A stretch of DNA of 62,458 nucleotides from Sinorhizobium sp. A49 (GTDB lineage: Bacteria; Pseudomonadota; Alphaproteobacteria; Rhizobiales; Rhizobiaceae): positions 1 through 62,458 of the forward strand of contig NZ_MUNW01000088.1 of NCBI RefSeq assembly GCF_002002725.1, in the 5' to 3' direction. The notes under the pieces are model-generated. The model was not told where the DNA came from and made no database searches. It saw nothing but the letters and a program-made list of their open reading frames with translations. Shown piece after piece: positions 38,868-48,396 of this stretch (positions are counted from its first letter, which is position 1; each line of letters opens with the position of its first letter). The position numbers and the translations under genes were made by a program.

Positions 38868-40732
38868 TCGGCGGCCTCCTGGCCCAGGTCGTCTACAACA
38901 GGAAGTTCGATGCGAAATTCCGCACCGCCTTCGGCAAGGTTGGTGGCAACAAGGCTGCCGCCGAAGTCCTTGACGATGTTATAGGAAATTGACAGGCCAA
39001 GGCCCAGCCCCTTGCCGACACCCTTGGTCGAAAAGAACGGGTCGAAAATCCGCTCGGCGATTGCCGCCGGCACGCCGGGTCCGTGATCGCTGACGGCGAG
39101 AATGACCTTCTGCCCGTCGCGCCAGGCGCGTAGCCGTATGCGGCGATCATCCAGACCTTCGACCGCGTCGGCCGCATTGGAGATCACGTTGACCAAAACC
39201 TGCTGCAAACGGACGAAACCGGCGCGCACGACCAGAGGCTCCGGCCCGAGATCGATGTCAATCTCAGCCGACGCCGCCTTGAGCCTGACGGCGACGATCT
39301 CCATCGTGTCGCGCACCACCTCCTCGATCGGTACCGGTCCGAGCTTTTCGTTGGGCTTTCGGGCAAAATTGCGCAAGTGCCGGCTGATTGCCGCCATGCG
39401 GTCGACGAGGCCGGAGATCCGCCTGACATTGTCGCTGGCTTCATCGGTTCGCCCGCGCTCAATCAGCAAGGTTGCACTGTCTGCATAGGTCTTTGCGGCC
39501 GCCAGCGGCTGATTGAACTCGTGCGACAACGCCGCCGACATCTGCCCGAGGCCCGCCAGCTTGCCGGCCTGGATGAGATCGGCCTGGGTGCGGCGCAGTT
39601 GTTGCTCGGTCAAGCGGCGCTCGGCGATCTCCTCCTCGATCTGCGCGTTGACGCGTGCGAGATCCGCCGTTCGTTCGTCAACGCGCCGTTCCAATTCCGC
39701 CTGTGCCTCGGCCTGCATCGAGATGCGTTCGTTGAGCCGCGCACGTCTTTGCCAAAGGATCCCCGCCGCCAATCCGGCAAGGCAGATCAGCAGCAGCGCC
39801 GCGATTGTCGTCGTCAGGGCCTGTGTCTTCACCGAGGCCGTGTCGGCGAGCACGTTCACGGTCCAATCAGCGTCCGTCATGTATTGCGACACGACAAGAT
39901 ATTCGCGGCCGGACTGACCGGAGGATACGCGCATCAAGTGGTGATCGCCGCTGTCGTGACGCGTGAGGGGCAAAGGGCGAACGGTGGCATCCGCATAGCG
40001 CCTCGAAGCGACAGTCTGGGCGCGCCGCTCCTCCGTCAGGGGCAGGATCGCGGTATAGAGCCACTCCGGCGTCCCGGTCATGAAGATGATGCCCTCGGGA
40101 TCGGAGACGAAAATCTTGTACTCGCCGCCCTGCCAGGACGCCTCGATACTTTCAACATCGACCTTGAAGACGATGACACCGCGGATATCCTCGCCGACGC
40201 GGATGGGAGCACCGAAGAAATAGCCGCGCTTCAGCGAGGTTGTGCCAAGCGCGTAGAACCTGGATTGTCGCCCTTGCAACGCCTCCTGGAAATAGGGGCG
40301 ATAGCTGAAGTTCTGTCCGACGAAGCTCGTCGGGCCGTCATAATTGCTGGCGGCGATGGTGTCGCCGTCGGGCGTGATCACATAGATATCGGAGGAGTGC
40401 AGCAGCCCATTGATATCCTTGAGATAGGCGTTGACCGTTTCCCGCAGACGCCGGTCGCGGGGCCGCGTGGCGAGCTCCTTGATGTCATCGTGATCGGCGA
40501 TCAGGGCGGGCAGGGCCTGGTATCTGTTGAGATGTCCGTCCAGCGCCGCCACCGCAAGCCGGAGGGCGGTGTTTGCCTGGGCAGATGCCTCGTCGAAATA
40601 GCTGCGTGTCGCCATGGCATTGCCTTGCCAGGCAAGGACGGCAACCGCCAGCGGCAGCAGGATGACAGCAACGATCAGGCGGTATTTCACGGAATGTCTG
40701 GGCTCCTCCTCCCGTTCGTTCCCGACAGCCAT
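38864..40732 (-). CDS. dctB: Sensor histidine kinase, DctB-like
   Basis: Membrane sensor partner of the adjacent regulator. It has an N-terminal helix ([21 protein letters not shown]), a periplasmic dCache-type region (about 60-290), a second helix ([21 protein letters not shown]), a coiled coil ([24 protein letters not shown]), the HisKA H-box [17 protein letters not shown] and a HATPase domain with DHGPGVP and [18 protein letters not shown]. The start is uncertain: a GTG at 40771, ATG at 40732, or GTG at 40690 with GGGAGGAGGAG 12 nt upstream are all in frame. It is DctB-like in architecture; the ligand is not known. Confidence 0.86.
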   Translation of the reverse strand: MAVGNEREEEPRHSVKYRLIVAVILLPLAVAVLAWQGNAMATRSYFDEASAQANTALRLAVAALDGHLNRYQALPALIADHDDIKELATRPRDRRLRETVNAYLKDINGLLHSSDIYVITPDGDTIAASNYDGPTSFVGQNFSYRPYFQEALQGRQSRFYALGTTSLKRGYFFGAPIRVGEDIRGVIVFKVDVESIEASWQGGEYKIFVSDPEGIIFMTGTPEWLYTAILPLTEERRAQTVASRRYADATVRPLPLTRHDSGDHHLMRVSSGQSGREYLVVSQYMTDADWTVNVLADTASVKTQALTTTIAALLLICLAGLAAGILWQRRARLNERISMQAEAQAELERRVDERTADLARVNAQIEEEIAERRLTEQQLRRTQADLIQAGKLAGLGQMSAALSHEFNQPLAAAKTYADSATLLIERGRTDEASDNVRRISGLVDRMAAISRHLRNFARKPNEKLGPVPIEEVVRDTMEIVAVRLKAASAEIDIDLGPEPLVVRAGFVRLQQVLVNVISNAADAVEGLDDRRIRLRAWRDGQKVILAVSDHGPGVPAAIAERIFDPFFSTKGVGKGLGLGLSISYNIVKDFGGSLVATNLAEGGAEFRIELPVVDDLGQEAAE

Positions 40733-40938
40733 ACTATGGCTGGCACCAATCTTAAGCAGCCGCCGGTCCACTCACAAGGCGTCGGGTATGTCCACACTGT
40801 TCGTTCAACGATTCTCCCAGGTCGTCAACAAAACGTAGACAATGCGTTTGGTGGCAACTGTCTTTCGCAACGACCCGGATGAGCGCATCTATGCGTCATG
40901 ACAAGGCCCGGTCACGGCGGGCGGAAAGGATCAAGGCA

Positions 40939-41871
40939 ATGCTCAATCAGATCAAGGGCCTGCATCACGTTACGTCGATGGCGGACGATGCCTTCACCAA
41001 CAATCAGTTCTTCACGAAGACGCTGGGCATGCGCCGCGTCAAGAAGACGGTGAACTTCGATTCCCCTGACGTTTATCACCTCTACTATGGTGACGAGGCC
41101 GGCACACCCGGCACGGTCATGACCTATTTTCCGTTTCCACAGATGCCGCGCGGACGTGCCGGCACCGGCGAAGTCGGTACCACGGTCTTTTCCGTTCCGG
41201 AGAGCGCGCTCGGTTTCTGGCGCGATCGGCTTTCGAAGCTGGGTGTCACCGGCCTCAAGGACGAACAGACCTTCGGTGAAAAGCGCCTGAATTTCGCGGG
41301 TCCTGATGGTGACGGCTTCGCACTTGTCGAAGTGCGCGACGACCCGCGGGCGCCCTGGACAGATGGCGGCGTTTCGGGCGACCACGCGATCCGCGGTTTT
41401 CATTCGGCGGCGATGCGGCTGCGCGACGAAGGCGCGACAGCGGAGCTTCTGAAGTTCATGGGCTACGAGGAACTGGACCGCAAGGACGGCGTCACCCGCC
41501 TGATCATGCCGGGTGGCAATGGCGCGGGCGTGATCGATCTCGAGACCATGCCGAACCTCAATCGCGCCGCCCAGGGCGCAGGCTCCGTGCATCACATCGC
41601 TTTTGCCGTCGACAACAGGGAAAAGCAGCTTGAAGTGCGTAAGGCGCTGATGGACACCGGCTATCAGGTGACCCCGGTCATCGATCGCGACTACTTCTGG
41701 GCGATCTACTTCCGCACGCCGGGCGGGGTCCTGTTCGAGATCGCCACCAACGAACCGGGCTTCAGCCGCGACGAGGATCTGGCCCATCTCGGCGAGGCGC
41801 TGAAGCTGCCGCAGCAGCACAAGCACCTGCGCCCGGTTCTCGAAAGCCATCTGCAGAAGCTGGAAGCTTAG
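40939..41871 (+). CDS. Ring-cleaving dioxygenase / glyoxalase family protein, MhqO-like
   Basis: A 310-residue vicinal-oxygen-chelate protein with two glyoxalase modules: an N-terminal one starting IKGLHHVTSMADDAFTNNQFF, and a second beginning IRGFHSAAMRLRD with metal ligands around GSVHHIAFAVD and GGVLFEIATNE. In Bacillus the related MhqO/MhqA proteins act with a carboxylesterase (MhqD) in detoxifying quinones and aromatic electrophiles, and exactly such an esterase gene follows here. Substrate is inferred from that pairing. The ATG at 40939 follows GGAAAGGA; an upstream in-frame start is less likely. Confidence 0.8.
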   Translation: MLNQIKGLHHVTSMADDAFTNNQFFTKTLGMRRVKKTVNFDSPDVYHLYYGDEAGTPGTVMTYFPFPQMPRGRAGTGEVGTTVFSVPESALGFWRDRLSKLGVTGLKDEQTFGEKRLNFAGPDGDGFALVEVRDDPRAPWTDGGVSGDHAIRGFHSAAMRLRDEGATAELLKFMGYEELDRKDGVTRLIMPGGNGAGVIDLETMPNLNRAAQGAGSVHHIAFAVDNREKQLEVRKALMDTGYQVTPVIDRDYFWAIYFRTPGGVLFEIATNEPGFSRDEDLAHLGEALKLPQQHKHLRPVLESHLQKLEA

Positions 41872-41937
41872 GGCGCAGGGCGGCCGGGCGATGCTTTGCC
41901 GCCGATGCGACATTCCGCAAGAAACAAGGAGATTTCC

Positions 41938-42540
41938 ATGGCCGATCACGGCTACGTCCACAAACTGAAGGCCGGCCAACCCGGCAATCCGATCTTCTTC
42001 GTCTTCCACGGCACGGGCGGCGACGAAAATCAGTTCTTCTCCTTCGGTGCGCAACTGATGCCCGAAGCGACGATCGTCTCACCGCGCGGCGACGTGTCGG
42101 AACATGGCGCGGCGCGCTTCTTCAAGCGGACCGGCGAAGGCGTCTACGACATGGCGGACTTGTCCCGAGCGACGAAAAAGATGGTCGATTTCGTAAAGGC
42201 GCTTGCCGACGAACACCAGGCGTCCGAGATCGTTGGCCTTGGCTATTCGAACGGGGCGAACATTCTCGCCAACGTGCTGATCGAGAATGGCCTTTTCGAC
42301 AAGGCGGTGCTGATGCATCCGTTGATCCCGTTCCGGCCGAAGGACAATGCGGCGCTTGCAGGGCGCCACGTTCTGATCACGGCCGGTGAACGCGACCCGA
42401 TTTGCCCGGCGCCCCAGACGCAGGCGCTGGTGGATTATTTCACGGCGCAGGCCGCCGACACTGAAATCGAATGGCATGCCGGTGGCCACGACATCCGCCA
42501 GAATGAAATCTCCGCAATCGAGCGCTTCGTCAGGGGCTGA
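41938..42540 (+). CDS. Phospholipase/carboxylesterase family protein, MhqD-like
   Basis: A 200-residue alpha/beta hydrolase starting MADHGYVHKLKAG. The oxyanion region is FFVFHGTGGDENQF, the nucleophile elbow is GYSNGAN (Ser), and GERDPICP and GGHDI supply the Asp and His. Short serine esterases of this type accompany MhqO-like dioxygenases, and this gene follows one after 66 bp with an AAGGAG site. The pair probably removes quinone-type or aromatic electrophiles. It is convergent with the ABC-2 permease gene, 3 bp from its end. Confidence 0.85.
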   Translation: MADHGYVHKLKAGQPGNPIFFVFHGTGGDENQFFSFGAQLMPEATIVSPRGDVSEHGAARFFKRTGEGVYDMADLSRATKKMVDFVKALADEHQASEIVGLGYSNGANILANVLIENGLFDKAVLMHPLIPFRPKDNAALAGRHVLITAGERDPICPAPQTQALVDYFTAQAADTEIEWHAGGHDIRQNEISAIERFVRG

Positions 42541-42543
42541 CAG

Positions 42544-43656
42544 TTACTCCAGCCGGCGGCGGAACAACCACGAAGCGGCCGAGAGCGTGACGAGAGCGAT
42601 GACGCAAAGCGGTATCGTCTGGCGCACGACCTCGGCCAGCGGAATATCCTTCAGGAACACCCCCTTCACAATGATCAGGAAGTAGCGCAGCGGATTGACG
42701 AGCGTGACCGGCTGCAGCCAGGCAGGCATGTTCTCGATCGGTGTCGCAAAGCCCGAGAGCAACATTGCCGGCACCATGAACAGGAAGGCACCGAGGATCG
42801 CCTGTTGCTGCGTCATCGACAACGCTGAAATGAACAGCCCGAGACCAACGACCGCTGCAAGATAGAATATCGCGCTGCCGTAGAGCAGGAACAGCGACCC
42901 GCGCAGCGGCACGCCGAAGATGAAGACGGCGGCGAGAATGTAGACCGTAATGTGGAACATCCCGATCATCATTGGCGGTATCAACTTGCCGATCAGGATC
43001 TCATGCGTCCTGAGCGGCGACACCATTAGCTGGTCGAAGGTGCCCAGTTCCCGTTCGCGCGCGATCGACAGTGCAGTAACAATAAGGCCGATCAGCAATG
43101 CGATGCTGGCCACCAGATTGGGCACCATGAACCATTGGTAGGTGAGGTTGGGGTTGAACCAGTTTCGCGCCACGACGGCGATTGTCTCGGACGCAGAACG
43201 CTTTCCGGCCGGCGTGTCGGCGGCAAGCGTGGCGACGATGCGCCCAAGATAGCCAGAGACGATCTGCGATGCATTCGACCGGCGTCCGTCGAGAATGATC
43301 TGGACCTCCGCCGGCCGGCCCGCCTCGATCTCGCGCGAGAAGGTCGGGCCGATCTCCAGAACCGCTATGGCGCGTTGCCTGTCGATGGCGTCGCGCACTT
43401 CCTTCTGGTTGTCCGTAAAAGCAATGCTTCGAAACGTCGGGGAGCCGTCGATCCGCTCGACCAGTTCCTGGCCCCAATGGCCGTTGTCCCGATTGAGAAC
43501 CATGACATCGACATTCGTCACTTCGAGCGTGGCAGCATAGGAAAACACCAGAAGCTGCAGGATCGGCGGCCCAATCAGGATCGCGCGACCCTTGGGATCG
43601 CGCAGCACCGCCAGCAGTTCCTTGACGATCAGTGCCTTCAGCCGTGTCCACCACAT
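42544..43656 (-). CDS. ybhR: ABC-2 type transporter permease, YbhR-like
   Basis: A 370-residue export permease with an N-terminal helix (ILIGPPILQLLVFSYAATLEVTNVDVMVLN), a large extracytoplasmic region and five C-terminal helices, including the ABC2 signature around ARERELGTFDQLMVSPLRTHEILIGKLIP. It is the last gene of cecR-ybhG-ybhF-ybhS-ybhR, 1 nt after the neighbouring permease, with which it likely forms a heterodimer. Related systems export drugs and have been linked to cation efflux. Confidence 0.86.
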   Translation of the reverse strand: MWWTRLKALIVKELLAVLRDPKGRAILIGPPILQLLVFSYAATLEVTNVDVMVLNRDNGHWGQELVERIDGSPTFRSIAFTDNQKEVRDAIDRQRAIAVLEIGPTFSREIEAGRPAEVQIILDGRRSNASQIVSGYLGRIVATLAADTPAGKRSASETIAVVARNWFNPNLTYQWFMVPNLVASIALLIGLIVTALSIARERELGTFDQLMVSPLRTHEILIGKLIPPMMIGMFHITVYILAAVFIFGVPLRGSLFLLYGSAIFYLAAVVGLGLFISALSMTQQQAILGAFLFMVPAMLLSGFATPIENMPAWLQPVTLVNPLRYFLIIVKGVFLKDIPLAEVVRQTIPLCVIALVTLSAASWLFRRRLE

Positions 43657-43657
43657 G

Positions 43658-44806
43658 TCAGCCGATCCTCTTGCGGGTGCTTCGTGCCGCGAGCGCGAAA
43701 AAGACGCACCCGATCAAAAGCATGACGGCAATTGCCTGCAGGAACATCGGCCAGATGTCGCCAGCCAGAAACACTGTCTGCAAGCTCGGGATGAGATAGC
43801 GCGCCGGCACGATAAAGGTGATCCACTGAATGACCGTCGGCATGGAGTTGATCTCGAACAGGAAACCGGAGAGCAGGAAGGCGGGCAGGAAGGCCGAGAT
43901 CAGCGCAAGTTGCGACGCCAGGAACTGGTTCTTGGTCGCCGCCGAAATCAGCAGGCCCTGACCGAGCGCCGGCATCAGGAATGTTGCCGAGAGCGCATAG
44001 AGTGCCGCAACCGAGCCCCGGAACGGCACGCCGAAAAGAAAGACGGCCAGGAGCACGCAGAGCGTCATCGACGCCAGACCGAGCAGGAAATAGGGCAGGA
44101 GCTTGCCGGCAAGCAGTTCCGCTGCCGATACCGGCGTCGCCATCATCGCCTCCATCGTACCGCGCTCCCACTCGCGCGCGACCACCAGTGAGGTCAAAAG
44201 CGTGCCGACGAGGGTCATGACGATCGCGATCGAGCCAGGAACGAGAAAATTGCGGCTGGTCAGCTCCGGATTGAACCAGAAGCGCTGCTCGACCGAGATT
44301 GCCGGTGGTTGGCCAGCGTCTTCCCCGCGTTGCTGACGTTCCCAGTTGGCGACTGTCGCCTGGGCGTAATTCTGCACGAAGTTGGCTGTGTTCGGGTCTG
44401 AGCCGTCGACCAGGACCTGCAATGCCGGATGCCGACCGGCGGCGTGATCGGCCGTAAAGCGGGCGGGGATGACGACGATGCCGCGGAGCCGCCCAAGCAC
44501 AAGATCGTCTTCGAAATCGCGGCGGTCGCGGCCGAGGCTGACGGAAAAGTAGCGCGAAGCCTGGAAGCCCGCCGCGAGATCGCGCGTCAGTGGCGTCTCC
44601 TGTTCCACCACGAGGCCGATGCGTGTCTGCGTCGTGTCGAGCGATACACCGTAACCGAACAGAAACAAAAGGATCAGAGGCAGGACGAAGGCGATGAGAA
44701 TGCTGCTGGGATCGCGGACGATCTGGTAGCTTTCCTTGCGCACCAGCGCAGCAAAGCGGCGTCCGCGTTCGGATGTCTGCGTCTCGATTTGCGCAGGCGT
44801 TGTCAT
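43658..44806 (-). CDS. ybhS: ABC-2 type transporter permease, YbhS-like
   Basis: A 382-residue export permease with an N-terminal helix (IVRDPSSILIAFVLPLILLFLFGYGVSLDT), a large extracytoplasmic domain, and the C-terminal ABC2 helices with the VAREWERGTMEAMMATPVSAAELLAGKLLPY signature. It overlaps the end of the ATPase gene by 4 nt and is 1 nt ahead of its partner permease, so the subunits are co-translated. The operon order and paired permeases match the E. coli YbhFSR exporter. Confidence 0.86.
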   Translation of the reverse strand: MTTPAQIETQTSERGRRFAALVRKESYQIVRDPSSILIAFVLPLILLFLFGYGVSLDTTQTRIGLVVEQETPLTRDLAAGFQASRYFSVSLGRDRRDFEDDLVLGRLRGIVVIPARFTADHAAGRHPALQVLVDGSDPNTANFVQNYAQATVANWERQQRGEDAGQPPAISVEQRFWFNPELTSRNFLVPGSIAIVMTLVGTLLTSLVVAREWERGTMEAMMATPVSAAELLAGKLLPYFLLGLASMTLCVLLAVFLFGVPFRGSVAALYALSATFLMPALGQGLLISAATKNQFLASQLALISAFLPAFLLSGFLFEINSMPTVIQWITFIVPARYLIPSLQTVFLAGDIWPMFLQAIAVMLLIGCVFFALAARSTRKRIG

Positions 44807-46542
44807 GCTGCCGCCTGCCTCTCTTCCGATCCCTGCACCAGCGCGATGAAGGCGTCCTCCATCGTCGGGTCGGGGTAGGCCGCAGTGGCCACCTGCTTTT
44901 TCAGGTCGTCCGGCGAGCCGAGCGCGATCGAACGGCCGCGATAGATGAGCGAAATGCGATCACAGTATTCGGCCTCGTCCATGAAGTGGGTGGTGACCAG
45001 CACGGTCACGCCCTTCTCGACCAGGCCGTTGATATGGGTCCAGAACTCGCGCCGGGTGATCGGATCGACGCCGGAGGTCGGCTCGTCCAAGAACAAGGCC
45101 TCCGGTTCGTGCAAGACCGCGCAGGCAAGCGCGAGACGCTGCTTGAGGCCGAGCGGCAAGTCCTTGGCAGACATGTCGAGCAGGCGACCAAAACCGAAAA
45201 TCTCGACCATCAACCGCGTGCGCTCCCGCTTGCGCGAGCCGGAAAGGCCGTAGACGCCGGCGAAGAAATTCAGGTTCTGCGCGACGCTGAGATCGCCATA
45301 GAGCGAGAATTTCTGTGCCATGTACCCGAGGCGATTGCGGGCTTCGGCGGCATCGCGGCGCAGGTCGAAGCCGGCGACCCGGCCTTCACCGACACTCGGC
45401 TTCAGCAGTCCGCACAGCATCTTGAACGTCGTCGACTTTCCCGCGCCGTTCGGCCCGAGTAGGCCAAAAATCTGGCCGCGTGGAATGTCGAAGCTTATGT
45501 CGTCGGCTGCGGTGAAATCGCCGAAACGCTTCGTCAGCCCATGCGCTTCGATCACCGGCTTACCGTCCTCGTTGGCAAACGGCGTCTGGACCTCCGCCAG
45601 CTTCGAACGGCCGCCGGGACCACCGCCCAGCATATCGATAAATGCGTCTTCAAACCGCGGCGGCGCCACTGTTGCCTGTGCCGCGGTTCCGGTCGTGTCG
45701 GTCGGCGCTTCCGGGACCGCAAACCCCGACGCCATGACCAGCCGGATGGCGTCCCCCTGGATAACGCCGTCAACGACACCGTCCGCGTCAAGGTAGTGTG
45801 CAAGGGCCTCGCGTTTTCGTCCGGTCGTGCCGGAGATCTTGAAGACGCGGTCGGCGACCCGTCCTGTCAACTCGGCAGGCGCGCCTTCGAAAAGCAATTT
45901 GCCTTCGTTCAGCAACAACACCCTGTCGCAGGCTTCCGCCTCGTCGAGATAGGCCGTCGACCACACGACGCCGATACCGGAAGCGGTCAGGTTTTCGACC
46001 ATTTTCCACAGGTCTCGCCGGGATATGGGATCGACACCGACGCCGGGTTCGTCAAGCAGAAGCAGACGCGGTTTGCGCAGCAAAGCGCAGGCAAGTCCGA
46101 GTTTCTGTTTCATGCCTCCGGAAAGCTTGCCGGCTAGCCGGGATGTAAAGCGCTTGAGGTCGGTGAATTCTAACAGTTGGTCGTATGTCGCCGTACGTTC
46201 AACGAGTGGAAGGCCGCGCAGGTCTGCATAAAGATCAAGGTTTTCCTGCACGCTCAGATCTTCGTAAAGTCCGAAACGCTGCGGCATGTAGCCGATGGAT
46301 GCCTGAATGCTGGCGGCGTCCTTGGCGGTGTCGAAGCCCAATACCGCCACCGTTCCTTCGTCGGGAAGCATCAGGCCGGTCATCAGCCGGATCAGCGTCG
46401 TCTTTCCCGCGCCGTCGGGGCCGACAAGGCCGGTGATGCGACCGCCGAGAATGTCTCCATCGACATGATCAAGCGCGGGCGCATCTTTGCCAAAGCGCTT
46501 GACGACCCCGGAAATCCGCACGAAGCGCTCGTCGGCGGTCAT
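44803..46542 (-). CDS. ybhF: ABC exporter ATP-binding protein with two fused ATPase domains, YbhF-like
   Basis: A 579-residue protein with two ABC domains: GPDGAGKTT with [11 protein letters not shown] and [11 protein letters not shown] in the first half, and GPNGAGKST with [11 protein letters not shown] and [11 protein letters not shown] in the second. The second signature is LPLGLKQ rather than LSGGQ, as in some ABC-2 ATPases. A linker of roughly 70 residues (about 240-320) separates them. It energises the adjacent permeases. Start and stop overlap both neighbours by 4 nt, so the operon is tightly coupled. Confidence 0.9.
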   Translation of the reverse strand: MTADERFVRISGVVKRFGKDAPALDHVDGDILGGRITGLVGPDGAGKTTLIRLMTGLMLPDEGTVAVLGFDTAKDAASIQASIGYMPQRFGLYEDLSVQENLDLYADLRGLPLVERTATYDQLLEFTDLKRFTSRLAGKLSGGMKQKLGLACALLRKPRLLLLDEPGVGVDPISRRDLWKMVENLTASGIGVVWSTAYLDEAEACDRVLLLNEGKLLFEGAPAELTGRVADRVFKISGTTGRKREALAHYLDADGVVDGVIQGDAIRLVMASGFAVPEAPTDTTGTAAQATVAPPRFEDAFIDMLGGGPGGRSKLAEVQTPFANEDGKPVIEAHGLTKRFGDFTAADDISFDIPRGQIFGLLGPNGAGKSTTFKMLCGLLKPSVGEGRVAGFDLRRDAAEARNRLGYMAQKFSLYGDLSVAQNLNFFAGVYGLSGSRKRERTRLMVEIFGFGRLLDMSAKDLPLGLKQRLALACAVLHEPEALFLDEPTSGVDPITRREFWTHINGLVEKGVTVLVTTHFMDEAEYCDRISLIYRGRSIALGSPDDLKKQVATAAYPDPTMEDAFIALVQGSEERQAAA

Positions 46543-47549
46543 GATGTGCCTCCTGCAGCCGGCGGCAGGCGAACGGTAACGGGCATGCCCTGGCGCAGAT
46601 CCACTCCCGGCTTCGCCACGACGATACGCAGGCGGTAGACGAGATCGGTACGCAGTTCCGGTGTTTCGACCGACTTCGGCGTGAATTCGGCAACGGGAGA
46701 AATGAAGCCCACCGTTGCCTCGTACGGCCGGTCCGGGGCCGTATCCGAGACGATCTCGACTTTCATGCCGGGATGGACGCGTCCGAGGTCGGGTTCGGCG
46801 ACGTAGGCGCGCACCCAGACCGGCTGGGTCAAGGAAATTACATAGGCTGTGTCCGACGGCGCAATCATCGCGCCAGTTTCGTGAACGCGGGAAAGGACGA
46901 TGCCGTCGTCGGGCGCCAACAGCCGAGTATCGGAAAGCGAGGTGTGCGCACTGGCGAGCCTGGCTTCCGCAGCCTGGACCTGAGCGGCGGCGGCAGCGAT
47001 GTCTTCGACCCGACTTCCCTCCTCAAGCAACGCGAGCGCTTCGCGGGCAGAGGTGGTGCGGGCTGCGGCGGCCGCGCGTGCAGCACTCGCTTCATCAAGG
47101 TTCGCCTGCGAAATCGTGCCGTTCGGCCGCAACTGCACGGCCCGCTCATAGGCAAGGTCGGCATTCTGGAGTTCGGCGATACGCTCCTCGTGGACGGCTC
47201 GCGCCTGGGCGATCTCGCTCTTGCGTGCGCCGGCCCTCAGCTTTTCGAGAATGGCACGCAGCGCACCAAGATCAGCCTCGGCTGCATCCACGGCCTGTTG
47301 AAAAGGCGTGGGGTCGAGGCTGCCAAGAAGATCGCCGGCCTTGACCGGGTCACCTTCGTCGACGGCCAATTTGGCTATGCGCCCGCTGACACGAAAGCCG
47401 AGAGACACTTGCCTGATATCGACATTGCCATAGAGCACCGAGGCCGGCCGCTGCCCGGTCCAGCCGAGGCGCGAAGGAAGGTCCAGCCACCAGCCGGCAG
47501 CAGCCGCTCCTGCAAGGAGAACGACGGGAACGAGTATCTTCCGATTCAT
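46539..47549 (-). CDS. ybhG: HlyD-family membrane-fusion protein, YbhG-like
   Basis: A 336-residue periplasmic adaptor anchored by an N-terminal helix ([21 protein letters not shown]). A barrel-sandwich hybrid half ([24 protein letters not shown]) leads into a coiled-coil hairpin (about 80-180, rich in Ala/Glu/Arg) and the second lipoyl half ([23 protein letters not shown]). Such adaptors join ABC-2 exporters to the outer membrane. The frame is open upstream, but [10 protein letters not shown] at 47549 overlaps the tetR-type gene by 4 nt and starts at the membrane helix. Confidence 0.9.
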   Translation of the reverse strand: MNRKILVPVVLLAGAAAAGWWLDLPSRLGWTGQRPASVLYGNVDIRQVSLGFRVSGRIAKLAVDEGDPVKAGDLLGSLDPTPFQQAVDAAEADLGALRAILEKLRAGARKSEIAQARAVHEERIAELQNADLAYERAVQLRPNGTISQANLDEASAARAAAAARTTSAREALALLEEGSRVEDIAAAAAQVQAAEARLASAHTSLSDTRLLAPDDGIVLSRVHETGAMIAPSDTAYVISLTQPVWVRAYVAEPDLGRVHPGMKVEIVSDTAPDRPYEATVGFISPVAEFTPKSVETPELRTDLVYRLRIVVAKPGVDLRQGMPVTVRLPPAAGGTS

Positions 47550-48250
47550 GGCTGCAATTCCCCATCCGCGCCGAGTGTTTCGACGAGGCCGGCGGCGTGG
47601 CGTTGCAGGATCTCGAGTTCGGCGGGGCCGACGGCGTCCCACCGCATCTGTCGCAGCAGCGCCGCGTGCGCCATGCGGAAAACGAGGATGCTGCCGACGA
47701 AGGACAGTGTCTTCAACCGCACGCGCTCCGACGCCGGATCCTCGCCCAGGATCGTGCCAACCAGCCGACCTGCCATTCCGATCATCGGCCCCATGATATT
47801 CTCATAAACACGCGCGAAGGCCTCCGTCGGCTCCATCTGTTCGCGGATAATGAAGCGTGCCCAGCTCTCGGATTGGCGGCTGACAAACAGCCCAACCATA
47901 CGCTGGACCATCTGCGTCAGCAGGGCGCGTGCCTCCTTCGGGCTCATTGTCGCACCTTCCGCATCCAGTCGTGCCAAGCGCTGCAGGATGACCGTTCGCA
48001 GATCGGCGACGTGCCCGCCGATAATCGCCGCCAGATGCTCGGCCGCAGCGATATAGAGACCTTCCTTGCCGCCGAAATAATAGGGGATCGCCTGCAGATT
48101 GACGCCGGCGGCATCCGCGAGCTTGCGGGTGCTTGCGCCGTCGAACCCATAGCGTCCGAAGACGTCGATCGACATCGAAAGAAGCTTCTCTTTCGTGGCG
48201 TCGCCGCGATCGGGCTTGGGTACGGATTGGGAGTTTTTGTTTTTCATCAT
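47546..48250 (-). CDS. cecR: TetR-family regulator of the efflux operon, CecR/YbiH-like
   Basis: A 234-residue TetR regulator with an N-terminal helix-turn-helix (about 18-63; [49 protein letters not shown]) and the CecR/DUF1956-type effector domain ([31 protein letters not shown]). In E. coli the orthologous gene precedes and controls ybhGFSR; the same order is found here. It is the first gene of the operon and overlaps ybhG by 4 nt. An inverted repeat within 40 bp upstream is its probable operator. Confidence 0.9.
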   Translation of the reverse strand: MMKNKNSQSVPKPDRGDATKEKLLSMSIDVFGRYGFDGASTRKLADAAGVNLQAIPYYFGGKEGLYIAAAEHLAAIIGGHVADLRTVILQRLARLDAEGATMSPKEARALLTQMVQRMVGLFVSRQSESWARFIIREQMEPTEAFARVYENIMGPMIGMAGRLVGTILGEDPASERVRLKTLSFVGSILVFRMAHAALLRQMRWDAVGPAELEILQRHAAGLVETLGADGELQP

Positions 48251-48266
48251 GTGCGCATACTACGCC

Positions 48267-48289
48267 AGTCAATCGATTAAGTCAATCGA
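48267..48289. promoter_or_regulatory. Probable CecR operator upstream of the efflux operon
   Basis: AGTCAATCGA occurs twice as a direct repeat (48267-48276 and 48280-48289). The overlapping TCGATT-N5-AATCGA (48273-48289) is a perfect inverted repeat. It lies 17-39 bp upstream of the regulator start, as expected for TetR-type autoregulation. Confidence 0.6.
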
Positions 48290-48396
48290 ATGAATTTGTG
48301 ATGATTTGACCAGCGCTGGTTCAGCAGGAAGCCCGGCTTACCATTGGCTAAAACTTGGCTTGGCCGTGCTGGTACAGGGAAGGAAATCGGAAGATG

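Noticed and set aside
40840-40870. Sigma-54-like TGGCA...TCGCA upstream of the dioxygenase gene
   Set aside because: The GG and GC dinucleotides are separated by 12 rather than 10 bp, which sigma-54 does not tolerate.
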